Shown: piece after piece, positions 1-6,273 of the stretch
Position numbering within the stretch: position 1 is the first letter of the stretch
Layout: each line of letters opens with the position of its first letter
Source: Oscillospiraceae bacterium
Lineage (GTDB): Bacteria; Bacillota; Clostridia; Oscillospirales; Ruminococcaceae
Direction of reading: 5' to 3'
Length of the DNA stretch: 24,298 bases
Assembly (NCBI GenBank): GCA_020024155.1
Contig: JAHHUE010000019.1
Span: 1-24,298, forward strand
Notes under the pieces: model-generated
Told to the model about the DNA's origin: nothing
Databases searched by the model: none
Seen by the model: only the letters and a program-made list of their open reading frames with translations
Position numbers and translations under genes: made by a program

Positions 1-98
1 ATATTTAATTATAGTAACGAGTAATTTTTATATCTGCTAACTCAAAAATGGCCACAACATTTCAATAGCTCTACTTATTCCAATACAATCGTCGTTAT

Positions 99-737
99 TT
101 ATTGACTTTTCTTTGGTAATTTAAAATCAAACTTTCCACCAAGGACACCAGCACTAATTCCTGCTACTGTTATTAATGCAAATCTAATATCTACAACAAG
201 TTTCCAATTAAATTCTCTCTTTTCAGAATCTTTCTTGTTCAATTTATCTTCTATTTCTATTTCTTGTTGACGAATCTCTGTGTCTTTTTCATCAGCCATT
301 TTTACGAGGTCTGCTTCTCGATTTAATATTTCTATTATCATCTCAGGTGAGAGATTAGGCTTGTCTAGTAATTTACTATAATCTGCCTGAACCTGTTTTA
401 CAAAATCATAAAACTGTTTTCTACTATTCGTTGCATTATTTAGTTCTTTATTAGCGGTATCATAATATTCTTTTATGCTTGCATCATCACTATTAACAAT
501 GGTATCAATTATTCCTTTATATTCAATTAATGAAGCTTTCATTAATCCAACAAATTCTGGAAATTGTGCAATAACTTCCTTCGCAACTTCTGGGCGAAGT
601 TCTCAAATCTTAGATGCAAAGCTAATAATATCTCCTTTGGATAAATTTTTAAAATCAGTTCTTTGCATCATTTCAAGAATATCTTTTTCCATTGGTGTAT
701 ATTGCATAATTTTATCCTCTGCTTTCTTTAAACTCAT
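99..737 (-). pseudogene. Hypothetical coiled-coil protein with C-terminal hydrophobic segment, interrupted by in-frame TGA
   Basis: I do not recognise this family. An open frame of 147 codons begins at the ATG ending at 542, but the same frame continues upstream to an ATG at 737-735 and is broken only by a TGA at 605-603 (codon 45). The upstream part reads as ordinary protein (MSLKKAEDKI... before the stop, ELRPEVAKEV... after it), so the original product was probably about 212 residues. It is rich in charged residues and helix formers, with a likely coiled coil in the middle (DKDTEIRQQE-like stretch) and one hydrophobic stretch near the C-terminus (ALITVAGISAGVLGG). No strong Shine-Dalgarno precedes either ATG. 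It sits at the edge of an integrative element and is probably an eroded cargo gene. A sequencing error or a real short downstream ORF cannot be excluded. Confidence 0.5.
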
Positions 738-1219
738 CGTCTTATATACTATTTCTTTATGTCTTTTTCAAAGTTATTAGAAATATAATAAAAGAAAATA
801 AATTTAACAATTAATACTTTGTATCAACAGTCAAAATATTAACAAAAACACGAAAATTCTCCAATACACTTTTATTTTTTCTAACCACATAAAAAATTTT
901 TTAATTAATACATAAATTCGATGTCATATAGCTATATTTTAAATAATTGTAACATATATGCTTATTATTCAATTTAATCTCATACGATATAAAATTTTTA
1001 GTTTCTAATCAAGTCTGCTTCATTTAACCTATTCTTTTTCAGTATCTTTTCATATTTTGATAGTTAATATATTGACAATTATATAATTTGTATCAAAACT
1101 CAGTATACATGATGTCATTATGACATTATGTGCTCTATTTTTTTGCTTTGAAAAAAATTAAATCCACAGGAAAGAATTCGGCATGTTTCAACGGCTACTT
1201 TATGAGGAGGCGTTGAAAC
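738..1219. other. Gene-free AT-rich stretch upstream of sigma-like gene
   Basis: No coding frame is convincing here. The stretch has a 12-bp palindrome (ATATAGCTATAT, 926-937), a TTGACA at 1072-1077 without a well-spaced -10, and a TTGATA (1057-1062)/TATAAT (1082-1087) pair with a 19-bp spacer that could be a weak promoter. The octamer GATGTCAT occurs at about 920 and again at 1111, where it begins a perfect palindrome listed separately. Confidence 0.5.
1112..1126. promoter_or_regulatory. Operator-like perfect palindrome
   Basis: ATGTCAT-T-ATGACAT is a perfect 7-bp inverted repeat with a one-base centre. It lies about 25 bp downstream of the possible -10 (1082-1087) and about 95 bp before the sigma-like gene. 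The form suits a dimeric regulator binding site; the regulator is unknown. Confidence 0.35.
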
Positions 1220-1222
1220 ATG
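1182..1222 (+). promoter_or_regulatory. 12-bp hairpin enclosing the RBS and start codon of the sigma-like gene
   Basis: CATGTTTCAACG (1182-1193) and CGTTGAAACATG (1211-1222) are perfect reverse complements around a 17-nt loop. The Shine-Dalgarno GAGGAGG (1204-1210) lies in the loop against the stem, and the ATG (1220-1222) is the last three bases of the right arm. In mRNA this stem would bury the start codon, so translation is probably controlled by structure. The same sequence could instead be a DNA operator. Confidence 0.6.
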
Positions 1223-1690
1223 AAGGACGATAAACACTATGATGGTTGGAAAAATTGGTATGAAACAGAAAAATTTAAAAAAGAATTATTTAAAGAAACA
1301 GAAAATTGGAAAAATAATGGTATGAACGAATATCAAATAAAAGAACTTACTAAATTTGATAAAGAGTTATTTCTTGCAAGACGTAGATTTTATGAAAGAA
1401 ATTATCAGTTATTTGAGAACGTAAATCATCTTGTTACCGAGATAGACGATAATTTATTTCATATTAACGATTACAAAGATTTGGAACTATTTATCCATGA
1501 TGAGCGTTTGCGAGTAGCACTTAAAAAATATCCTGCATTTCGTGATGTAGCAACAATTATTGCCAATGGCGATGATGATATTAAATCCATAGCAAAAAAA
1601 CTTAATAAAACGGACAATGCCATACATATTATTCTTTTTAAGGTTAGAAAATTGAGCGAAAACTATAATAAAAATAAAAATAAAAAATAA
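1220..1690 (+). CDS. Sigma-factor-like HTH protein of mobile elements
   Basis: This 156-residue protein has an acidic/basic helical N-terminal part (YDGWKNWYETEKFKKE...) and a C-terminal helix-turn-helix of sigma region 4 type at about residues 120-147 (IKSIAKKLNKTDNAIHIILF). The arrangement resembles the small sigma-70-like ORFs common in Tn916/Tn1549-type integrative elements, which are thought to regulate transfer or excision; this family call is from memory. It is well short of a full sigma factor and has no clear region 2. Its GAGGAGG ribosome site is in the loop of a 12-bp hairpin that includes the start codon, which implies regulated translation. It is the first plus-strand gene of the element's integration module. 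Confidence 0.55.
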   Translation: MKDDKHYDGWKNWYETEKFKKELFKETENWKNNGMNEYQIKELTKFDKELFLARRRFYERNYQLFENVNHLVTEIDDNLFHINDYKDLELFIHDERLRVALKKYPAFRDVATIIANGDDDIKSIAKKLNKTDNAIHIILFKVRKLSENYNKNKNKK

Positions 1691-2050
1691 TTTAAATTTG
1701 AGGAAAGAAAACAGCAGTTTTCGTCGGCTATATATTGAAGGATAAAAATTCTTCATATTTTGGTCTTTGAAAACTGAATAACAACTGCTAAATACAAAAA
1801 CACCATTTAAGAGCCGAGACCGTGATGTTATTAATAACGTTTAGTTAAATACATAACTTATAGTCGGGGATAAATAGGATTGCTACCTATATGGCGATGA
1901 GAAAATGATGATAATGATACTTCCGCGAGGGTCACACGTAAGATGGCTGATTAGATTTCAATGAGTGCAAAGCATAGAGGCACGTTTAGTAGTAGTCCCT
2001 AAAGTTCTAGGGTAATCTGGGATAAATATAGAACAAAATAAAATATTTAA
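1691..2050 (+). ncRNA. Candidate structured leader or non-coding RNA upstream of the mazF-like gene
   Basis: There is no convincing ORF here, and the local composition is less AT-biased than the other intergenic DNA. Visible helices are CAGTTTTC (1715-1722) with GAAAACTG (1769-1776), or alternatively AGCAGTT (1713-1719) with AACTGCT (1783-1789); an inner GAAG/CTTC hairpin at 1737-1754; ATAGG/CCTAT at 1874-1890; a GCGA tetraloop closed by CC/GG near 1923-1930; GTGC/GCAC near 1965-1984; and CCCTA/TAGGG at 1997-2012. A terminator-like stem follows directly. It may be the attenuator leader of the mazF-xis-int operon or a small RNA. I could not match it to T-box, tmRNA, RNase P, group I/II intron or common riboswitch consensus. 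Confidence 0.4.
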
Positions 2051-2080
2051 GGGATGCTGTATATTTAGCATCCCTTTATA
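2051..2080 (+). terminator. Terminator-like hairpin before mazF-like gene
   Basis: GGGATGCT (2051-2058) pairs with AGCATCCC (2067-2074) around an 8-nt loop, followed by a weak T tract (TTTATA). It ends 25 nt before the TTG start of the toxin gene, so it can act as a partial terminator or attenuator between the leader RNA and the operon. Confidence 0.6.
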
Positions 2081-2105
2081 CATATCAAAAAAGGAGTAAT
2101 TAAAT

Positions 2106-2525
2106 TTGAAAAATATTAAACGAGGAGAGATTCGTCTTTGTAATTTAGGTAATGGTATTGGAAGTATACAAGGTGGTCTAAGACCTGCCCTTATAATTCA
2201 AAATAATAAAGGTAACAAATATAGTCCTGTAGTAATTGTTGTACCTATTACAAGTAAAACCAACTGTAAAGCTAAGTTACCCACACACCTAGTTTTGACT
2301 AAAACAATGGGGTTGGAAAGACAGTCGTTACTACTTACAGAGCAAATACTAACCATTAACAGAAATAATGTTGGAAGAAAGCTTACAACTCTTTCGCCTA
2401 AAATTATGAAAGTAGTAGATAAGAAAATAGGTGTTAGCATTAACATAACACCAAAGAAACACAAAAATTTGTACATTAGTAAAAAGAATAATAGTAGTTT
2501 AAAATCACATTCAAGGAGGAAGTAA
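2106..2525 (+). CDS. MazF/PemK-family endoribonuclease toxin, solitary
   Basis: This 139-residue protein matches the MazF/PemK fold family, whose members are sequence-specific mRNA interferases. It shows the N-terminal RGEIRLCNLG strand, the QGGLRPALIIQN segment, VPITSK, PTH, and an L-TEQI-TI segment. The expected catalytic pair is present as R26 and T49. A basic tail of about 25 residues (KKNNSSLKSHSRRK end) extends beyond the usual ~115-residue core. The TTG start is set by AAGGAG at 2091-2096, 9 nt upstream. No MazE-like antitoxin lies next to it. It is 1 nt before the excisionase-like gene and surely co-transcribed with it. Solitary MazF-like genes beside xis/int are seen in Firmicute mobile elements, where the target and antidote are often unknown. 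Confidence 0.8.
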   Translation: MKNIKRGEIRLCNLGNGIGSIQGGLRPALIIQNNKGNKYSPVVIVVPITSKTNCKAKLPTHLVLTKTMGLERQSLLLTEQILTINRNNVGRKLTTLSPKIMKVVDKKIGVSINITPKKHKNLYISKKNNSSLKSHSRRK

Positions 2526-2526
2526 A

Positions 2527-2712
2527 ATGTCAAAACCACTATTAGTAGAAAGAAAAACATACACGGTTGTTGAAATATCTGAAATACTAGGAATTAACAA
2601 AAGTGCAGTGTATAGGCTAATAAAAAATAATTATTTTAAAAGTTTTAAATTTGGTAAATCATACCGAATATCAAAAGAATCATTTGACAATTGGTTTTAC
2701 GACATTAAATAA
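2527..2712 (+). CDS. Excisionase-like HTH DNA-binding protein
   Basis: This 61-residue protein is a single winged-helix/MerR-like domain of the excisionase (Xis) DNA-binding family: YTVVEISEILGINKSAVYRL forms the HTH (about residues 12-31) and the wing ends in FKFGKSYRISKESFDNWF. Proteins of this size beside integrases bind attachment arms and steer recombination to excision, or act as small repressors. The ATG is preceded by AAGGAGG (2513-2519). It follows the toxin stop by 1 nt and precedes the degenerate recombinase by 5 nt, so the genes form one operon. Confidence 0.75.
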   Translation: MSKPLLVERKTYTVVEISEILGINKSAVYRLIKNNYFKSFKFGKSYRISKESFDNWFYDIK

Positions 2713-2717
2713 AAATT

Positions 2718-4025
2718 ATGGCAATTATACTAAATAAACTAACAAAATTTAAGCTTGTGTATTTTAATGAAAAATTTGAAGAGTGTTCAGAATTGTTTGA
2801 TACAAAAATTCAAGCTGAGAAAAGAAAAAAAGAAATTACAAAGCAATTCAAAAATCCTATTAAGATTAATGAAAGTACAACTGTAGCTGACTATATTTAT
2901 CAATATGTTGATACTGTTATTTCTTCAAAAAGCAGTCATACAACATATAAAGCTAAAAGATCATTGATATATAGCTACATTAGGGATTATACGAATGATT
3001 TGTTCATAAGCGAAGTTAATCAAGATGACTGTTCGGATATTATTAAAAGAATAGAAAAAGCTACTGTTAATCATCTGTCTACTAAAAAGAAAGGTCCGTA
3101 TGTTTCCTATGAAGTCTTTTTTAAATGTTATAGATTACTTTTAGAAGCTTTTCAATATTTATATGTTAATGAAATTATCGATGATAATTACTTTGCCAAT
3201 ATAGAAGTTAAAAGAATAAAGAACCGCAAAAAAGATACTACAGAATGGACTATTACATTGTTTGAAGAAATGATGGATAACTGTAACGACAGCGATTTAT
3301 TTGTCTTTTTACATTTAATATTTAATACAAAGTTAAGTATTAAAGAGATAAGAGCTTTAGAGATGTCAAATATCGTCATTTCTGATGAATTCTTAAACAG
3401 AGAATGTTGTTATATTGAATCTTCTAACATATTGGAGAGAGTTAATAAAGATGTAATAAAGCATATAAAAAGTAATGTCATTGAAATTTTTACACCTAAA
3501 CAGAGCAACAGCACAAAAACAAAATTAGTGTTATACAAAAACCCTGAGCCTAAAAGAGTAATGTTACCAAATAGTCTTGCTAAATTACTTTTAGAGTATA
3601 TAGATATTGTTAGGTATATCCATCACCAAAACAATTCCAAGTATAATTTTTTATTTTCAAACAATAAAGGCGAACCTATTGATTACAGAACTCTTCAAAA
3701 GAAATATGACTTGATAAAACCGAATAAGAATTTATCTTTTTTAAGCCTAAGCAAATTTGGTGCAATGAACACAAAATACTCAATGGGTGAAATTTATTAT
3801 TATCAACTTAATGAAGACTTAAAATTACCTAATAATGAATATAAAAAAAGAAATTCACAAATTAAAAGAATAACTTGTGAAAAGAATATAAATGATTTTA
3901 TGAAAGAAGTCGAAAACTCACTGCCTTCCGAAGAAGATGTAAATATCAGTGCATTCATTGATTTTTTAAATAAGCACGATGAGTTCAAAATCCAATTATT
4001 ACACAAATTGAAGGAGGTTATCTAG
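2718..4025 (+). CDS. Tyrosine-recombinase-fold protein lacking the catalytic residues
   Basis: This 435-residue protein follows the architecture of its downstream neighbour, the true integrase. The N-terminal arm-binding segment (FKLVYFNEKFEECSE, QAEKRKKEI) is followed by a SAM-like core-binding domain (about 55-160) and a C-terminal domain. Catalytic positions are replaced: the box I arginine (SLRVGEI in the neighbour) is serine in KLSIKEI (S207), and the H-x-x-R-H of box II is S343, K346, F347. No GH..Y box is recognisable, although the C-terminal helical tail resembles that of the neighbour. The frame is intact across 435 codons, so the change is not simple decay. It may be a DNA-binding partner or regulator of integration. 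The ATG has only a weak ribosome site; it lies 5 nt after the Xis stop, which suggests translational coupling. Confidence 0.7.
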   Translation: MAIILNKLTKFKLVYFNEKFEECSELFDTKIQAEKRKKEITKQFKNPIKINESTTVADYIYQYVDTVISSKSSHTTYKAKRSLIYSYIRDYTNDLFISEVNQDDCSDIIKRIEKATVNHLSTKKKGPYVSYEVFFKCYRLLLEAFQYLYVNEIIDDNYFANIEVKRIKNRKKDTTEWTITLFEEMMDNCNDSDLFVFLHLIFNTKLSIKEIRALEMSNIVISDEFLNRECCYIESSNILERVNKDVIKHIKSNVIEIFTPKQSNSTKTKLVLYKNPEPKRVMLPNSLAKLLLEYIDIVRYIHHQNNSKYNFLFSNNKGEPIDYRTLQKKYDLIKPNKNLSFLSLSKFGAMNTKYSMGEIYYYQLNEDLKLPNNEYKKRNSQIKRITCEKNINDFMKEVENSLPSEEDVNISAFIDFLNKHDEFKIQLLHKLKEVI

Positions 4026-5378
4026 ATGGCATCAATACAAAATAGGAATGGCAAATTTTATTTAGTATATTACTATGAAGATATTAATAGCAAAAAACAT
4101 CAAAAGTGGGAAACCTTTCATTCAATTGAAGAAGCTGAAAAGCGGAAAAAAGAAATTGAATATGAGCAAGTCAAAGGAACTTTTATTCCGCCAACAACAT
4201 AAACAGTATCAAATTACATGAAAGACTTTGTAGATTTATATGGAGTTAAAAACTGGTCAGCATCAACTTATTCAAGTAATATATCACTTATTAAAAATTA
4301 TATTGATCCATTTATAGGACATATAAATTTACAAGCAGTTACACCGATTGTTATTGAAAGATATTATAAAAAACTGCAATCGTCACCAGTGGCAACCAAA
4401 AATAAAATAGTTAAAACAAAACAAACAGTCTCTGTTGCAACGATAAGAGAAATTCATAAGTTATTAAAGAGTGCGTTTAATAACGCAGTAATATGGGATT
4501 TAATTTATACAAATCCGTTTATGAAGGTGAAACCGCCGCTATATCAGCCAAAGAAAAGGGAAATATGGACAGCAGAACAAATCTTATCAGCTATAAAGGC
4601 ATGCAATGATGCAAAACTAGCGCTTGCAATTCAATTATCATTTGCATGTTCACTTAGAGTAGGGGAGATACTTGGATTAACCTGGGACAATGTACATATA
4701 TCAAATGATGAAATTAATGATGACAATGCTTATATTTACATTGATAAGCAATTGAATGTTATACATAAAGCAAGTATGGTGGCTTTAAATATGAAAGATA
4801 TTATCAAGGTGTTTGAAAATAGTGAGGAAAGGAAGAATTGCTTAGTGCTAAAGACACCTAAAACTAAATCGAGTATACGAAAAATATGGTTGCCTAATAC
4901 ACTTGCTTTATTATTACAAGACTGGAAGAAACAACAAAATATTTATAAAGAATATTATGGTGATGAATACCAGGATAACAATCTTGTAATTTGTTTTGAA
5001 AATGGTACTCCTTGCAGAGAATCTACAATTAGTAAAAGCTTTAATATGTTGATTAAAGAAACAGGATTACCAAAAGTAGTTTTTCACTCAATTCGTCATT
5101 CAAGTACGACATACAAATTGAAATTGAATAACGGAGATATTAAAGCAACTCAAGGTGATACAGGACATTCTCAAACTGATATGATTACAGATGTTTATAG
5201 TCATATCCTAGATGAAGACAGAAAATTAAATGCTCAGAAATTTGATAGTACTTTTTACGGTACAGAAATAAATAATGCATCATCACATAAAAAAGTGGAT
5301 ATTGATATGCTTGTAAATTCTCTTAAAAAAAATCCTGAGCTGTTAGAAAAAATTGCTGAATTATTAAATGAAAAATAA
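4026..5378 (+). pseudogene. Tyrosine recombinase integrase with premature TAA at codon 59
   Basis: The frame starts at ATG 4026, directly after the preceding stop and with AAGGAGG just upstream. It encodes an arm-binding domain (GKFYLVYYYED, EEAEKRKKEIEYEQ), is stopped by TAA at 4200-4202, and continues in the same frame to 5378, 450 codons in all. Restoring one base (for example CAA, Gln) would give FIPPTTQTVSNYMKDF, a normal integrase linker. The catalytic domain is complete: counting from 4026, R211 (SLRVGE), H354 and R357 (FHSIRHS), H381 (GHSQ) and nucleophile Y391 (DVYSHIL), with a TPKTKSS beta-hairpin lysine. An internal ATG at 4218 could yield a 386-residue enzyme without the arm-binding domain, but it has no ribosome site. 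This is the Tn916/phage Int type adjacent to its tRNA-Arg target. The element is probably immobile unless the stop is suppressed or is a sequence error. Confidence 0.8.
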
Positions 5379-5478
5379 ATTATATGTAATTTATTAGATG
5401 GTTTATTAGAAAACAGTGAATTTTAAAAATCTGTTCTATATTCCATAGGATTTTTGAACTTGTAGCACAAAATAAAAA

Positions 5479-5512
5479 CACCTTAATAAATAAAGAATTA
5501 AGGTGCTTTTAC
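5479..5512 (+). terminator. Terminator after integrase
   Basis: CACCTTAAT (5479-5487) and ATTAAGGTG (5497-5505) form a perfect 9-bp stem with a 9-nt loop, followed by CTTTTACTTT. It closes the integration module and also lies just downstream of the convergent tRNA-Arg. Confidence 0.75.
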
Positions 5513-5520
5513 TTTACTAA

Positions 5521-5597
5521 TGGCGAGTCTAGCCGGGCTCGAACCGGCGGCAGATCGCTTAGGAGGCGATTCCTCTATCCAACTGAGGTATAGACCC
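5521..5597 (-). tRNA. tRNA-Arg (anticodon CCU); likely element attachment site
   Basis: The minus strand folds as a full cloverleaf. The acceptor is GGGTCTA/TAGACTC (one G-U), the D stem CCTC/GAGG, the anticodon stem ATCGC/GCGAT with loop CTCCTAA (anticodon CCT), the T stem GCCGG/CCGGC with loop TTCGAGC, and the end is G plus encoded CCA. It reads AGG codons. Its 3' end faces the integrase terminator 9 nt away, the usual layout when a tyrosine integrase inserts at a tRNA 3' half, so one attachment junction probably lies within it. The other junction is outside the window. The 5' flank (TATAAAAT...AATTTTC) is repeated beside the decayed copy at 5770-5807. Confidence 0.93.
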
Positions 5598-5644
5598 GTG
5601 TATAAAATATGTAATTTTCTAATGAAATGGGCAAAACTTTCATC

Positions 5645-5684
5645 CACTTAGGAGGGGGTTATTATATCCATTTAACTAAGGGGG
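5645..5684 (-). pseudogene. tRNA-Arg(CCU)-like 5'-half fragment A
   Basis: The minus strand reads CCCTTAGTTAAATGGATATA, then AACCCCCTCCTAAGTGG, matching a D arm and a CCT anticodon loop. No acceptable T arm or acceptor 3' strand follows. Confidence 0.45.
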
Positions 5685-5769
5685 CATTTGCAAAATCTAT
5701 AATAATATTAAGTTGTAAACGAACAGATTGTCAATCGCTTTTCCTCCAAAGGCAGATGTCAAAACATAT

Positions 5770-5807
5770 TCTTAGGAGGCGGTCGCTCTATCCAGCTGAG
5801 CTACGAA
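5770..5807 (-). pseudogene. tRNA-Arg(CCU) 5'-half fragment B, best preserved
   Basis: The minus strand reads TTCGTAGCTCAGCTGGATAG, then AGCGACCGCCTCCTAAGA. That is a canonical tRNA 5' half with a good D arm (GCTC/GAGC) and anticodon CCT. After the loop the sequence diverges (AATATGTTTTGACATCTGCC), so the 3' half is lost or displaced. It looks more like a standard tRNA-Arg than fragments A and C. Confidence 0.6.
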
Positions 5808-5892
5808 AACATTTATAAAATCTATTCAATTTTCAACAATGAATTAACTCATTGACAATAGCTTTTTTCTAAAAAGTAGATGTTGCAACAAA

Positions 5893-5930
5893 CTCTTATG
5901 AGTGGTTTATTATATCCGTTTAGGAAGGGT
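5893..5930 (-). pseudogene. tRNA-Arg-like 5'-half fragment C
   Basis: The minus strand reads ACCCTTCCTAAACGGATATA, then ATAAACCACTCATAAGAG. It is the homologue of fragment A, with the anticodon loop altered (CTCATAAG). It is visible mainly through the 124-bp periodicity. Confidence 0.4.
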
Positions 5931-5974
5931 ATATTTTAATTTATACTACAATATTTATTAACTATTAAATTTTA

Positions 5975-6273
5975 CACTATATGTAAATAAAAATCAAGAT
6001 TGACAAAGATTGTATATTGTTTTTTTAAATAATTTTATTAAATAAATATTAAAAAATATTTAATATTTTACCTATAAAATGCAATGTTTTAAAGGGAATA
6101 TACCATAATAATAAACATAATAATTATTGTAAAATATTGATAATGTGGCAATGTGTAGAAGAATTATAAATAATGTTGAAAAAATGACTATTATAATATA
6201 TAATTACTTGTATTATGTATAATGCAAAATTATGCTTTATTTTAACAATATTCATATAAAGGGGTAAAAATAA
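5975..6273 (+). promoter_or_regulatory. AT-rich leader with possible promoters for the polymer operon
   Basis: A consensus TTGACA lies at 6000-6005 with only a weak -10 (TTTAAA, 18-bp spacer). A TATAAT at 6218-6223 lies about 50 bp before the first glycosyltransferase but lacks a good -35. No ORF or stable hairpin is obvious. The operon's promoter is probably in here, but I cannot place it firmly. Confidence 0.3.

Larger units (their letters stand above)
5603..5974. repeat. Degenerate 124-bp tandem repeat carrying tRNA-Arg-like segments (three units)
   Basis: The sequence CTTAGGAG (tRNA-Arg anticodon loop, antisense) starts at 5647 and 5771 and, as CTTATGAG, at 5895, giving intervals of exactly 124 and 124 bp. 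Around each, the flanks align without gaps. Units 2 and 3 share ATTG-CAAT-GCTTTT, AGATGT and ATTCTTAGGAG/ACTCTTATGAG; units 1 and 3 share TTATTATATCC-TTTA and AAGGG. The intact tRNA is 89 bp from the first unit and shares the 5' flank. The units were probably produced by duplication of a tRNA-Arg gene or by repeated integration at it. Confidence 0.65.

Noticed and set aside
475..780. 101-codon plus-strand ORF overlapping the broken minus-strand gene
   Set aside because: The minus-strand frame gives a protein-like charged sequence on both sides of its stop; the plus frame is Ile/Ser/Leu-rich shadow sequence.
1691..2050. Group I or II intron, T-box, tmRNA or RNase P RNA
   Set aside because: None of the conserved strings I know for these (domain V, P7/S element, T-box antiterminator, tmRNA ends, P4) is present in the right order; CCGCGAGG alone is not enough.
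1691..2525. Classical type III toxin-antitoxin locus
   Set aside because: The RNA lacks a tandem repeat array, and the toxin is a better match to MazF/PemK than to ToxN/CptN/TenpN; only the layout is similar, so it is kept as a hypothesis.
4218..5378. A complete integrase gene starting at 4218
   Set aside because: The same frame extends in homologous fashion upstream to 4026 with a strong ribosome site; 4218 has none and would drop the arm-binding domain.
99..5378. Alternative genetic code or selenocysteine explaining the in-frame stops
   Set aside because: One stop is TGA and the other TAA, the other genes in the window use standard code, and no SECIS-like hairpin is evident after the TGA.
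5627..5818. 63-codon plus-strand ORF
   Set aside because: It lies across the antisense of two tRNA-like fragments and has no ribosome site or protein-like composition.
5603..5974. CRISPR array
   Set aside because: The repeats are three, 124 bp apart, degenerate, and tRNA-like; spacers are not unique sequence between constant repeats.
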